Below are positions 23,641-36,152 of a stretch of DNA of 64,000 nucleotides, piece by piece. The notes below the pieces were generated by a model. That model had not been told where the DNA came from and did no database searches. It was given only the letters and a program-made list of their open reading frames with translations. Numbering within the stretch: the stretch's first letter is position 1; each line of letters begins with the position of its first letter. The position numbers and the translations under genes are program-made. This DNA is from Siphonodentalium dalli (Eukaryota; Mollusca; Scaphopoda; Gadilida; Siphonodentaliidae), in the NCBI GenBank assembly GCA_032622095.1, contig CP136067.1:63746893-63810892 (forward strand), written 5' to 3'.

Positions 23641-24222
23641 TTGGGTGAATATTTGAAAACTGTACAATTTGGAAGATTGCATTATGCGAAATTCAAAGTT
23701 CGAATTCACACAAAAAAACATTTCCATGTCGAACCTGATGACTCACCATTAATTAGGGTTTGCTTCGGCACGCTGGAATTTTATTCCTATTGCCATGGCA
23801 ACATGACTTAATCAAGCAAAGTAGTAAAATATGTCACTCCTGTTACTAACAAACAACACTCAGCTTACACCAATAGCAGTCATTTCATACGACTAAAATA
23901 TATTTATTGTTATTACCTTTTGTTACTTCTTGGAAATAATTGAGCTTGAATAAGCTCATCATAGTGAATATGTTTAAAATCTCTATAAGCATGGGTCAAC
24001 TCACACATTTATTGCATAAAAGTACAAAACTGATTACTCTGTAGGCCATGAACTTAAGAGTTCCAAGTTTATCAAATTTGCATAAGTAACGGCACTTTGT
24101 ACCAATCCCAATATAAATAATAACTGTTTTCTTTGGATGAGTTTTTTTTATAAAATATAGATATGCACTGGTAACAGGAGTGACATTGGTAACAGGAGTG
24201 ACATTTTGGTAACAGGAATGAC
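23640..24222 (-). repeat. GTAACAGGAGTGAC element (copy 2) and word cluster
   Basis: 23640–23860 is the inverse of 18140–18370 and carries the word on the minus strand at 23833–23846. A further cluster of three plus-strand words follows at 24171, 24189 and 24209 (the last GTAACAGGAATGAC). The intervening 300 bp are unremarkable. Confidence 0.6.
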
Positions 24223-24591
24223 CCTCCTGGTTTTCACAATGTTGCCATATACGGTGAATTTTGGTACACAATAATGTTATATCACTCAAGAATCTTGCTT
24301 TTGTATGTGATCATCTTCAGTAAAAACTCTATGTTTGGCCAGGTCAACACTCTGGCTGGCACTCGACTGGTGGGCATCAACAGATGGATACAACTCATAG
24401 GCTGATTCAGATAAAGAATAGGTTTTGGTTTTCACAATTCACCCTGTATAAATTGATCTGTCTGTGGTTTATCAGAAACAGGGTTGTTCTTTATAGATTT
24501 ATATTTGGTGTAACAATAAATAATATACACATGTAATATAATATAACTTATGAACACAAAAATGTATCAACGATAATATGTTTATTCGAGT

Positions 24592-26044
24592 TTAACTCTT
24601 TCGCTGCCAAACACGCATAAATGCGAACTTCGTAGACGCTGCCAATCGCGCATTTTTGCGAATTTGGTATGTAGTCTAATGTATGGGATATAACTCTATT
24701 CCTTCCGGCATGTTTGACAGTGTACAATGTATTTATCTGTAGTACTGTTGCGCGCGAACAATTTAAAGCGACAATGTCCTCAAGGTCATGCTATTTCTGA
24801 CGTTATGGATGTACAGTCAGAGCCGGAATACTGCGTCATTGTTATTAGCACGTGGTTATCAGTCGAAAATGGCTGCTCGCAAAAGACTCAGGACTGAAGA
24901 AGTTATTGTTATTACCTCTATACTCTAATGATCGAGGGGCGCCTGTGGCGCATAAGTTACTTATACCTATTATTTGTGTGGGCAGTAGCCTCTATTATAG
25001 GGGCGCCAGCGGCGCATAAGATACTAGGGTGGCGGGATGGGGTGGTGGGTGGGTAAATAACCTCTATACTCTAATGATCGAGGGGCGCCTGCGGCGCATA
25101 AGATACTTATACCTATTATGTATGTGGGCAGTAGCCTCTATAGGGGCGCCTGCGGCGCATAAGATACTATGGGTGGCGGGATGGGGTGGTGGGTGGGTAA
25201 CTAACCTATATACTCTAATGATCGAGGGGCACCTGCGGCGCATAAGATACTTATACCTATTATTTATAATACACCTTTACTGGTTTTGAACAACCCTTGT
25301 CTATTGTGTCGTTTTCCAGTGGTGATAACAGGCCACTAAATTAATTATGCTGGTGAGTTGACCATGCGTACGCCCGCGTGACCCATATAATTCACATAAA
25401 TCATCGTAAAACCCAATTTCCTGAAATTCAAGATGGCCGTCAAGATCACGTGACTTATAAGGGGCGGAGCAAGGTCATATTTCCCCCTGCAGGTATATAT
25501 ACATATATGGGTATGGTTTATATATTATATATATCTATATTTGGAATTGTACCTATCAGGGAATATTCAAGCAACCAAAGCACGAACTCAACAAAGTGCG
25601 CCATTGTATCCCATTTTGCTACAAATAGGTGGCAACTTGCATAAATCCAAGATGGACGCCAAGGTCACGTGACCTATTTTATGTCCAAAGTGGGTTCATA
25701 TACGTTACTCCCGTGTACCTTACTGTTGGACATCGTATAATTGGGTTGAATATTAGAAAACAAAGAACACACCCATTCATACCCACACAAACTGTACATA
25801 TACAGGCAAATAACCACTAATCCAAGATGGCCGCCAATGTCACGTGACCTTGGTGGGCGTGCCCACAGCGGCATTCGACAGGGTATACCTATGTCTATAT
25901 ACATGTGAAGTTTCAACTAATTATATTAGAAACTGCTTGAGATATAATGTATTACCCATATATACCTGAAATACATGGATATATGTACAGGATGCGTGGC
26001 ACTGGGGCTACGTCTGTGGTGGCGGGTGGCAGCGAAAGAGTTAA
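24592..26044. mobile_element. TTAA-flanked piggyBac-like element with internal minisatellites
   Basis: TTAA (24592–24595) then CTCTTTCGCTGCCA; the exact inverse TGGCAGCGAAAGAG ends at 26040 and is followed by TTAA (26041–26044). TTAA duplication with such ends is the piggyBac pattern. Inside are GC-rich tandem units (about 24915–25265) and three spaced copies of CAAGATGG-CG-CAA-GTCACGTGAC near 25430, 25648 and 25827. No transposase is present. Confidence 0.85.
24915..25265 (+). repeat. ~150-bp minisatellite with GGGGCGCC/GCGGCGCATAAG
   Basis: About 2.5 units, each with CTCTAATGATCGAGGGGCGCC, GCGGCGCATAAGATACTTAT, GGGCAGTAGCCTCTAT and GGCGGGATGGGGTGGTGGGT. The apparent 86-residue ORF here is a translation of the repeat, not a gene. 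The repeat is far more GC-rich than its surroundings. Confidence 0.75.
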
Positions 26045-26080
26045 TGAACGAAGTTTAAAAACAAAAATTAAAAACAAAGT

Positions 26081-26330
26081 TTAATGAACGGAACAAAGTA
26101 TAATATGAATATGAACGAAGTTTAATGAACGAAGTTTTAAAAAAGATTTGCAAGGCTTGCAAATGAAATTAAGATCGATGGACCCTCGTTTGGCATGGAA
26201 GTACTGGATGTGGTCGATTCCGGTGTCACATAGTCGGTTTTGCCAGCGGCTACAAATATCACAATCAATGGCATGTTGCTTTGGTCGCACCTCCAATTCG
26301 CAGTAAATGCAAGAAAACATACTTGCAGAA
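26081..26330 (-). pseudogene. PHD-like zinc-binding domain fragment
   Basis: Minus-strand frame containing FSCIYCELEVRPKQHAIDCD, then C-x2-W..R-x-C, TGI, Y, and a final C-x2-C. The spacing C-x2-C...C-x2-C...C...C-x2-C with the (K/R)-x-AI-CD-C-x-W core resembles the PHD-like domain often found before FLYWCH or MULE-type domains in invertebrate mobile-element proteins (family knowledge, from memory). A CATTCTGCAG acceptor just before it suggests an exon. No partner exon is recognised, so it may be a gene fragment or a relic. Confidence 0.4.
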
Positions 26331-26977
26331 TGAAGATAACCCAAACTCAATCTTTGAGTTAATGGGCAATTCCACGGAAAGTGAAACCTTGGGGTCAAAA
26401 ATTTTAACCTGCAGAAACAAGCTATATTTGTTGAATTATAAATCTATACGATATGGTATTTGATGTGAGTGAAAATACCAAGTCAAAAACCTTTGTAATA
26501 ATTTGATAAAAATGTGCCAATTTATGCACACAGAAACTCAACATGTCAGCACTAAATTTCATGTTTTTTAAAACAATTTAAAGCTACCTAATTGTTTTCA
26601 TACATAAAAATAAAAAATATTTTATGTATTCTACAGTGAGTTTCCTACAACGATAAAATGAAAGAAGTTGCCTGAAATTGTTTGATATTTATTAAATGAG
26701 GTTTTGTTTTTGGTATGCCCCACATGTACGTCCGACACCAAAATCTAGCCAAAAGTTTTCTTGTGCTTGGAATATTTCACATAGAGTAAAGATACTTTTG
26801 GACAAAAGCAACTTTATCATTTAGAATACTGATATAAATTTTCACATCAAAGCGATCCTCATCTGGTGAGATAGGTCGGTGTCGGACATACACGAGAACG
26901 GTTTCGGACGTACACACCCTGTAACGGTAGCATGTACATTGCAAAAAAGTCTGGGCCAACCACACTTTATGTAAACT

Positions 26978-29900
26978 TAGGTAGGGGAATAATTTAATGG
27001 TTGACATTAAATGGAAGAATTAGGAAAGGTGCTAATTGAAATGTCTAAGTAAGACAAGATGTAAATGTGAAGAGAGACCAAAAAATTAATATTGGTGGAA
27101 GTAGAACCTGTAGCCCGCGTCAATTTTGAAATCCAAGATGGCCACCAGTGGCCATGTTTTTTGGCTAAATGACCCCCAAAATGACTCCTCCCATCTACAT
27201 GTCAATATCAACATTCAATGGAATCCTGGCCATTATATATAAAATGATTTTGTATTTCACTAGTGAAAATGAAATACAAGCCTGAACTATTTTTCGTTTC
27301 CAAATATACTCTTATTCATTGAAACTGAATCCTCTTTGGGATGTCGCAGTCATATTCCTACGCCAATCCAACTCGTTATGTAAAACACTCCTCAATCCCA
27401 ACAGGCATTACATTATGTGTATTTATTATATGACTATATGGATTTTCTGCTTCAAATACCATAATAGTATCGTGATTGTTTCCAGAATGCTGGAAAAGTC
27501 AGTGTATAATCCTAACTAGGTCATTGTATTTAACCCTATCTAGATCACGTGCGCCGCACGATTAGGCTTATTTCCGGCCGATATTAGCGCGAGTTATTAG
27601 CTCAACTTTACTTTGTAAAGTTTGAGCTATTGCCATGGATTGGTATCCGTCGTCCTTGTGTGCGTCAACAATTTCCTTTAGCACGGGCTACAGTTCGTAC
27701 CTTTGGTCCGATTATTATGAAATTTGTCATGGATGTTGACATTAACATGTAGATGGGAACGAGTCATTTTGGGGTCATTCGAAAAAAAAACATGGCTGCC
27801 ATCGGCCATCTTGGATTTCAAAATTCAATCCATTAGCACGGGCTACAGGCCGTACTGTTCGTCTTATTGTCATGAATGTTAACAATGACATGTAGATGGG
27901 AACGAGTCATTTTGGGGTCATTCGGCCGAAAAACATGGCCGCCAGCTGCCATCTTGGATTTTACTCTTTGTATGACTAAATCCTTTAGCACGGGCTTCAG
28001 GTCGTACCTTTAGTCTGATCATCATAAAATTTGTCATGAATGTTAACAATGACATGTAGATGGGAAAGAGTCATTTTGGGGTTATTCAGCCGAAAAACAT
28101 GGCCGCCAGCAGCCATCTTGGATTTTACTCTTTGTATGACTAAATCCTTTAGCACGGGCTTCAGGTCGTACCTTTAGTCTGATCATCATAAAATTTGTCA
28201 TGAATGTTAATAATGACATGTAGATGGGAACGAGTCATTTTGGGGTCATTCGGCCAAAAAACATGGCCGCCAGCAGCCATCTTGGATTTTACTCTTTGTA
28301 TGACTAAATCGTTTAGCACGGGCTACAGTTCGTACCTTTAGTCTGATAATCATAAAATTTGTCATGGATGTTAACAATGGCACGTAGATGGGAACGAGTC
28401 ATTTTGGGGTCATTCCGACAAAATACATGGCCGCCAGCAGCCATCTTTTGATTTCAAAATTTAATTCATTAGCACGGGCCACAGGTCGTACTGTTCGTCT
28501 TATCATCATGAAATTTGTCATGGATGTTAATATTGACATGTAGATGGGAACAAGTCATTTTGGGGTCATTCGGCCAAAAAACATGGCCGCCAGCAGCCAT
28601 CTTGGATTTTACTCTTTGTATGACTAAATTCTTTAGCACGGGCTACAGGTCGTACCTTTAGTCTGATCATCATAAAATCTGTCAAGAATGTTAACAATGA
28701 CATGTAGATGGGAACGAGTCATTTTGGGGTCATTCCGCCGAAAAACATGGCCACCAGCAGCCATCTTGAATATTACTCTTTGTGTGACTAAATCCTTTAG
28801 CACGGGCTTCAGGTCGTACCTTTAGTCTGATCATCATAAAATTTGTCATGAATGTTAACAATGACATGTAGATGGGAAAGAGTCATTTTGGGGTTATTCA
28901 GCCGAAAAACATGGCCGCCAGCAGCCATCTTGGATTTTACTCTTTGTATGACTAAATCCTTTAGCACGGGCTACAGTTCGTACCTTTAGTCTTATCATCA
29001 TAAATTTTGTCATGGATGTTAACAATGGCATGTAGATGGGAACGAGTCATTTTGGGGTCATTCGGCCGAAAAACATGGCCCGCCAGAGGCCATCTTTGAT
29101 TTCAAAATTTAATTCATTAGCATGGGCCACAGGTCGTACTGTTCGTCTGATCATCATGAAATTTGGCACGGATGTTAATATTGATATGTAGATGGGAATG
29201 AGTAATTTTGGGGTGATTCGGCCGAAAAACATGGCCACCAGCAGCCATCTTGGATTTTACTCTTTGTATGACTAAATCCTTTAGCACGGGCTTCAGGTCG
29301 TACCTTTAGACTGATCATCATAAAATTTGTCATGAAAGTTAATAATGGTCATTCGGCCGAAAAACATTGTCACCAGCGGCCATCTTTGATTTCAAAATTC
29401 AATCCATTAGCACAGGCTACAGGTCGTACTGTTAGTCTGATCATCATGAAATTTGTCATGGATGTTAATAATGACATGTAGATGAGAACGAGTGATTTTG
29501 GGGTCGTTCGGCCAAAAAACATGGCCACCAGCAGCCATCTTGGATTTTACTATTTGCATGACTAAATCCTTCCCGTGGGCTACAGGTCGTAGCTTTGATC
29601 GGAACTTCATAAAATTTGTATGACTAAATCCTTTAGCACAGGCTTCAGGTCGTACCTTTAGTCTTATCATCATAAAATTTGTCATGAATGTTAACAATGA
29701 CATGTTACGTAGATGGGAACGAGTCATTTTGGGGTCGTTCAGCCAAAAAACATGGCCAAAGCAGCCATCTTGGATTTTACTCTTTGCATGACTAAATCCT
29801 TTGGCGCAGGCTACAGGTCATACCTTTTGTCTGATCTTTATGCAATTTATCATGAATGTTGACATGTAGATGGGAACGAGTGATGTTGGGGTCATTCGGC

Positions 29901-30685
29901 CAAAAAACATGGCCGCTGGTGGCAATCTTGGATTTCAAAATTAAATCCATTGGCGAGGGCTACAGGTTGTTCTGTTAGTCTGATCATCATGAAATTTGTC
30001 ATGGATGTTAATATTAACATGTAGATGGGAACGAGTGATTTTGGGGTCGTTCGGCCAAAAAACATTGCCGCCAGCAGCCATCTTGGATTTTACTATTTGC
30101 ATGACTAAATCCTTTCCCGCGGGCTGCAGGTCGTACCTTTGGTAGGTTCTTCATGAAATTTGTCATGGCTGTTGACATTGACATGTAGATGAGAACGAGT
30201 CATTTTGGGGTCATTCGACCAAAAAACATGACCACTGGTGGCCCATCTTGGATTTCAAAATTAAATCCATTGACGCGGGCGGGCTACATGTCATACTATT
30301 CGTCTGATAATCATGAAATTTGTCATGGATGTTAATATTGACATGTAGATCGGAACGAGTCATTTTTGGGTCGTTCGGCCAAAAAACATGGCCGCCAGCA
30401 ACCATCTTGGATTTTACTCTTTGCATGACTAAATCATTTGGAGTAGGCTACAGGTTGTAGCTTTGGTCGGATCTTCATAAAATTTGTCATGGATGTTAAT
30501 AATGACATGTAGATGGGAACGAGTTCTTTAGGGGTCATTCGGCCAAAAAAAAAACATGGCCACCAGCAGCCATCTTGGAGTTTACTATTTGCATGACTAA
30601 ATCCTTTGGCACAGGTAAGACATTTCAATCAGCATCTTTCCTATTTCTCCATTTACTGTAAACCATTAAATTATTCCCCTACCTA
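26978..30685. mobile_element. 3.7-kb TIR element carrying a satellite array
   Basis: Left end GGTAGGGGAATAATTTAATG (from 26980) and, inverted, the right end (to 30683) match over about 70 bp, including GGAAAG-TGCT-ATTGAAATGTCT. Both are flanked by TA. The core is an array of ~160-bp units (27600–30615); one more unit lies inverted near the left end (about 27122–27215). Miniature elements with a core of ~160-bp tandem repeats (pearl-type) are known from bivalves. A lone related monomer lies at 61801–61912. Confidence 0.82.
27600..30615 (+). repeat. Satellite array, about 18 units of ~160 bp
   Basis: Units share GACATGTAGATGGGAACGAG, TCATTTTGGGGTCATTCGGC, AACATGGCCGCCAGCAGCCA, and GCACGGGCTACAGGTCGTAC. 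The GGGAACGAGT mark recurs near 27750, 27895, 28062, 28220, 28390, 28548, 28709, 28874, 29037, 29195, 29483, 29716, 29873, 30027, 30190, 30353 and 30516; one unit near 29340 is shortened. Neighbouring units differ at roughly 5–20% of positions. Minus-strand ORFs here are repeat translations. Confidence 0.9.
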
Positions 30686-33600
30686 AGTTGAGCTACAGTG
30701 TCATTGACACTTTCATTTTTTTAATGTGCTGACTTTATTTTAATTGATTATGTGTCATATAATAAACCTTTTACTACTGCAGTGATTACATCTGGTCGTC
30801 GCATCACATCTCGTTGACCGGGTGAGATCACATGATCAAACTCGCCGCAGCTCATTTGATCCTGTGATCTCACCTTGTCAGCTCGATGTAATACTATGCC
30901 CAGATCTATATATTCACTGCAGTGGTAATATGTATATACTATACCCGACGCCGTGATATATTTCGCAAACTGAAAAACATTGGACATCCTATATTATTTA
31001 TACCATTATTTTGAAGGTAAAAAACCGTTGGACCATTTTTTTTTTAAATTACACATTTCTCTAAAAGATCACAGGTACATGTATAGCCAGCCATTCAACC
31101 TGTTAATTAATAATAAATCATCGCCATTAGAAATTTCATAAATAATGTGATTTCTTGTAGGCGACAGAAAATATGTGGTCTTCATTTAATTTTAATATGA
31201 CATAAATATCAAGAAAATCAGTAACGGCACAGTAGTCCAAAAGTTATAAGTCTATATACAATATAGACCCCATGAAAATAATGGCTCAATGGGTATTTTG
31301 CAATAGAATGTTTTGTTCAGCTTTAACCAATTTTAATGTCGCTGGTATGAAAATGAAGTTTAACTGATTCTTGTTAGTGAATTTATGTCCATATTGTTTG
31401 CAGTAAAAACGAAGGATAAATTTTCGAGGCATATAAAAACACTGGTCCAGCTGATGGTTTTATATGTAATTTTAGTATCTATATACCAATGTTAAGCAAA
31501 GTGACCCCCTGTGGCCTATAACTATTTATATGCCACTAATTATCGGCCTCTCTGATCAATATTATATCGGAATGTGTCCATTTCGTCTCAGATATGTGCT
31601 GTTATAATATCGTAGGCGACTGTTTTTGTTCTTTTTCAAAACATTGCCGAACAAAATAACGAACAGGGTTCAACAAAAAGCCCTGTTTGGAGTTATTTTA
31701 CGCGTCTAACTGGAGACGACTCCAAAAACTGGAGACGACTCCAAAAAATGTCGCTGCTTAATATGTCATAAAAACGTATCAGAGCATGCAAATACCAGCA
31801 ACCTGGCCAGACAGTCGAAAAATAAACCAAGTAAATGGTATGAACACTTTGATCGTCTGGACATTCCGATGTGACGTAATCTGGGCAAACCATGTGCAGC
31901 TTGTAAACTATGTTGCAACATCAAAGCGATCACACCGCAGTCATTGAATGTGGGTCAATCATGCACGTGTCAAGAATTGTTACACAGTCAGGTCAAGGAC
32001 GCCCACTGTTTGTGAATTTGCTGTTTGCGGTTGAATTCTCAGATACTATAATGCATATAATATGATAAATATGTTTTAAACATGTCAGAAAGGGGTGAAC
32101 ATTGAACAGTGAAGATGGGGGTGTTTATTTTTTTAAATACCGAATTGTATCATCTTTATGATCTTATCGCATTGGATTCATTTTGCGTCGGCATTTTGTC
32201 CCGTTGTTTACCGGTGATCGCAGTTCCTTCCTCAAATATTCAACGTTATTGGGACATTATTGACTCTAATTACGGTTACTTTGAAAGTATATACTCAAAT
32301 TGTATGTATTTCAGTATAATTTCACTATCTAGTAAAAAAAAAACGAAAACCGAACCGAAACCGAGGTTTTTTCTCCCAAAAAAAACGAAACCGAAACTAA
32401 AAAATCAAAACCGCCCATCTCTACATCAAATGTTTGTTTTGAAAGCATTAACCTTCACCACCTTATTAAAGTGCCATTAAGTTGTCAAAACATCGTGTCA
32501 TTCTTTACTTCTGTCCACGCATTGACATAATTAATGAATAAACACATGTTTTGTTGGTCAAAATCTTTAATAATATACCGGTATCATCAAAGAACATAAT
32601 TACTATTAACAATTTCTCGTCTCATGGGCGGGTATACCTGTTCCCGTACTGAACACTGAATAATGATGAACAATAAAGATATACTCACATTTCGTCAGTG
32701 TTATTCAGATTTTTGGCTTGGAAGCAGTTGGTTACAAATTTCATTGCTCAGTAAAGCTATTTGGGAACTGAATTTGATGGGTCAATTAAGTTATATAATG
32801 TTCACTCAAGTCAGCTGGGATTATGACCAGCAGGTGCTGACCAGGAGAATATTATACATGTATCCTGATTGGTGACCTAGTTTCTGCAAATTCTGGGCTA
32901 TGGGGTACCCCCCAGATTGAGGATTACACAGAACTTTCATTTGGTCAAGAGATTCACAACACACCACTGTCCACAGATATTAACACTTAACTGTCACCTC
33001 ACAACAAGCGATGTCAGGCAACTTGCAAGTTTAAAAGTTACTCAATAATTTGTAAACAATTGGTTCTTAATCTTTGTAATTTTATCAAATATGTACACAG
33101 GATCTTCCCAATACCTCAGACATTAACACCTTAATTGGTAAGGTAGACAATTTAGATAAAAGCACAAGAATAAACATTCAAAAGGTGGTATGTGACTTCA
33201 TTAGAACCACTGACATTAGTATTTAGACCATAACAGGTCAACTGAGATGATGCACACACAATCAACAATGATTACATGGGACAGTATGGTGAGATTACCA
33301 TACCATGATCCGGACAGCCTTTGTGGGATTCCCTATGCTTTCAAACCACTTTCATACTTTCGATGAAGGAATCATATGAACAGGGGTGTGTCCGCATCTA
33401 TTTACCCCACTTTCTAATTTTATACTCTATGTACAGTTCTTTTCCTGAACTTTAATAACTCTGTGTCAGTATGCTAATCCCCTAGTTGCTACCCTATTAT
33501 TTATTTATTACTTATATATCTATATATATCTATTATATTTTTTATTTACTATATCATCTTGTCAAACCCCTGTGGGCGGTCAGACGTGGATGGCCTTAGC

Positions 33601-33920
33601 CATATTACCACGTCTAGTCAGACTACAATTCAAGCGGCTGGTAAATCAAATTAAATCGCATTGGGAACCTAAGAACCAATCCGCGCGGTCATATTATCAC
33701 AACCCAAAAGGGTTGTTTTACGGTATTACGTAAGCGACGCAAGTATAGTTGTGACGTCAGTAATTTCTATACCCCATCAACATGAAAAAATTGTTTTTAC
33801 ATCCGGGCGATTCAGACCTATGGGGGAATAGAATTGACAAATTAATAAAACGAATTTATTTTTCTTCTTCGATCAGCCTCCCTATAGCAACACTATTAAA
33901 TTTGAAAAACAAAATCAACC
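30686..33920. other. 3.2 kb without recognised gene
   Basis: Contains a dyad-rich stretch at 30775–30960 (CTGCAGTG near both ends, GTGAGATCACATGATC in the middle), a 20-bp tandem duplication ACTGGAGACGACTCCAAAAA at 31699–31740, and a truncated hAT-like end ACCGCCCATCTCTA at 32410–32423 preceded by AAACCGAAA words. Short ORFs here show no domain. The rest shows nothing recognisable. Confidence 0.5.
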
Positions 33921-34982
33921 TTAGGCCAAAGCGAAAAATAGGCATGTTTCCACTCCCCCCCCCCCCACTCAAAACCCCCCGACGAAACTCACTTTATTTA
34001 TTTTCCAAATCCCGAAAAAGAAAATACGATGTATTTACTATTTCCACGTGAATTAATACTACACTATTTATATTGTTATATATAGACCTCTCACATAAAC
34101 AAGCATACTAAAATTGTCTCCTTATTTGGTTATTAAATCGACCCACTGACAATAAAATTCCGTGTTGTGACCGATATAGCAACAGATTGTAAACAAAAAC
34201 AAACGCGCACGTGGTTTTCAGACACACTGTAAAATGAAGCTCCATGGCGGCATTAGGATGATGAGTTTATGACCGCATTATTAATGTACGTCAACTAACG
34301 ACATGCCCATATATACCGGCAAAATAATGCTACACAATATTTACGCGAACGCAATTACAAAGAATACATCTGTCCCAAAACTTCCAACGGTGTCTGAAAA
34401 GAACGGACTGTAACAACCGGATGATATAGGCCTACGGTAATTTACCGAACGGAAGCCGGAGTGTATATTTACCGGAAGATCTAAAACAATTTTTTCAACA
34501 TCCGGGAAATAGTGTCAACATGTCGTCCCAAACAAGTGCCAGCAGCGTGTTGGCACTTAAGTTTTTTAAATGCATACACATGGCGCAAGGCAGAAACAAA
34601 ATGACAAAGGTTCCCCACTGCAACACCTTTTTTCAAGTCTATGAAAAGAATCACCCCAAAGGCCTTGACGCCCAATTATGTGGAAAGTTATTCTACACTG
34701 TTGTAAATATTGAAACTAGTTGTTTTATTGAATATTAATGAACATATGTACAATTTTCACATGTAGATTAAATACAAGGCACTGAAATTCAGTACATACA
34801 TTGTTAGCCTTCACAATAAGTTCATAAATGACATAATTATTAGAAAGATAGCACAAATATGATATTTGAATTTCCCCGCGAAAAAATAAAGTGAAAAAAA
34901 AAAGTAAAGTGAAAAGCCACCCCCCCCCCTGTTTTTTTTATGGATGCGAGTGGAAACACACCTATTTTTCGCTTTGGCCTTA
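33921..34982. mobile_element. PIF/Harbinger-like miniature element with TTA duplication
   Basis: TTA (33921–33923) precedes GGCCAAAGCGAAAAATAGG; CCTATTTTTCGCTTTGGCC ends at 34979 and is followed by TTA (34980–34982). The terminal repeat extends to GTTTCCACTC and a poly-C tract on both sides. A 3-bp TWA duplication and GG-CC-like start fit PIF/Harbinger. No nuclease or Myb-like ORF is recognised in the 1.06-kb interior. Confidence 0.8.
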
Positions 34983-36152
34983 TTCAAAATTAAATGCTTA
35001 ATGTGGATTTAGCGGACACGGGCGCATTCGGCAAACATCGCCATATTCCGCAGCGTTACGGTTTGAAAATTACATCCCCTGGCAGACCATAGCAACGTTG
35101 GAAATGATGACGTAATTTCGTTACAAAATGGTGGCGCTCTCTTATTTGCGAAATTTGAAATTGAATTGCTTGTTATTGTTATCGCTCGTATTTTAAATGT
35201 ACAACGGTATCACAGCACATAAGCATTAGGAACAAACGAGAAAGCACAAGCGAAGATAGCACAACGAGCCCATTACTGGAATGACTTTAGAGTCAAAGCA
35301 GTCAAAAGAAGAAGAAGAAGAAGAAGAAGAAGAAGAACTTGTTTTGAAGTTTAAAAGTGAAAATCAGTCAGTCGGAAAGAAGCTTAATGACGAATCTGTG
35401 ACTGAAAAAAATATGAAAATGAAGGTCACTTAAGTGGAATGTGGACTGGTCTGTGCAGACTGATCACCACGGCCATTTGACTTGTTCTGTTATTGTTAAA
35501 TTTTACGTCTGTTTTCACCTGGACTGGTTAGACTTAAGTAGAGTTGCAACTGCAACTTAGTGCAAGCGGAAAATTGTTCAGTCTACTAACTACTTCTCTA
35601 AATAGTCAATTAATTGTTAATATCTGGGTCAATATTTCAAAAGTGTGCATTTCGAGTAAATAAAGAACTAATTTTGAAACTAGAATACTGAAGAAAGTTA
35701 AATACTCATTATCATTATACATGGTTGGCAGGTACAAGAAACATGTGCAGCAGTGCTAAAATGTCACCGTGGTTGCTATGGCAACCATAATGAACCAACC
35801 ATGAGCCAAATGTTTGTCATTTGTGTTACTATCAACCAAGGGTGTAATGCCCTATAAACAGAAAAGTTATTCTGACCAAAACTCATCATGCTTAACAGGT
35901 AGGTCATACCTACTGACTTCCACATATGAGACATATGGAGAATGATCTACATGTTAAGCTATGGTCTGTTATCGCTGTTATATGATAAAATGTTATAAAT
36001 TTGGTCTTTGTTTGTTTTTGCAAATAATGTGGTCATGAATATTTTCCCAATCAAACTATAGGTAGGAGATAAAGTCTATTTGTCTCTACCTGTGGCAGAA
36101 AAAGGAGAGAAACAATCCTCATTGGTTTTCTTAGGAGATGCATTTTATTACG
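34983..36152. other. 1.2 kb without recognised gene
   Basis: Holds a (GAA)n microsatellite at about 35307–35336. Otherwise nothing recognisable. Confidence 0.5.

Noticed and set aside
25029-25289. 86-codon ORF repeating a Gly/Trp-rich motif
   Set aside because: It is a translation of the minisatellite; the repeat explains it completely.
29047-30628. Series of minus-strand ORFs with repeated FGRMTPK-type peptides
   Set aside because: Translations of satellite monomers in varying frames, not genes.
32109-32480. 123-codon plus-strand ORF ending in a Lys/Pro-rich tail
   Set aside because: The tail is A-rich remnant sequence of a hAT end; no domain in the first part.
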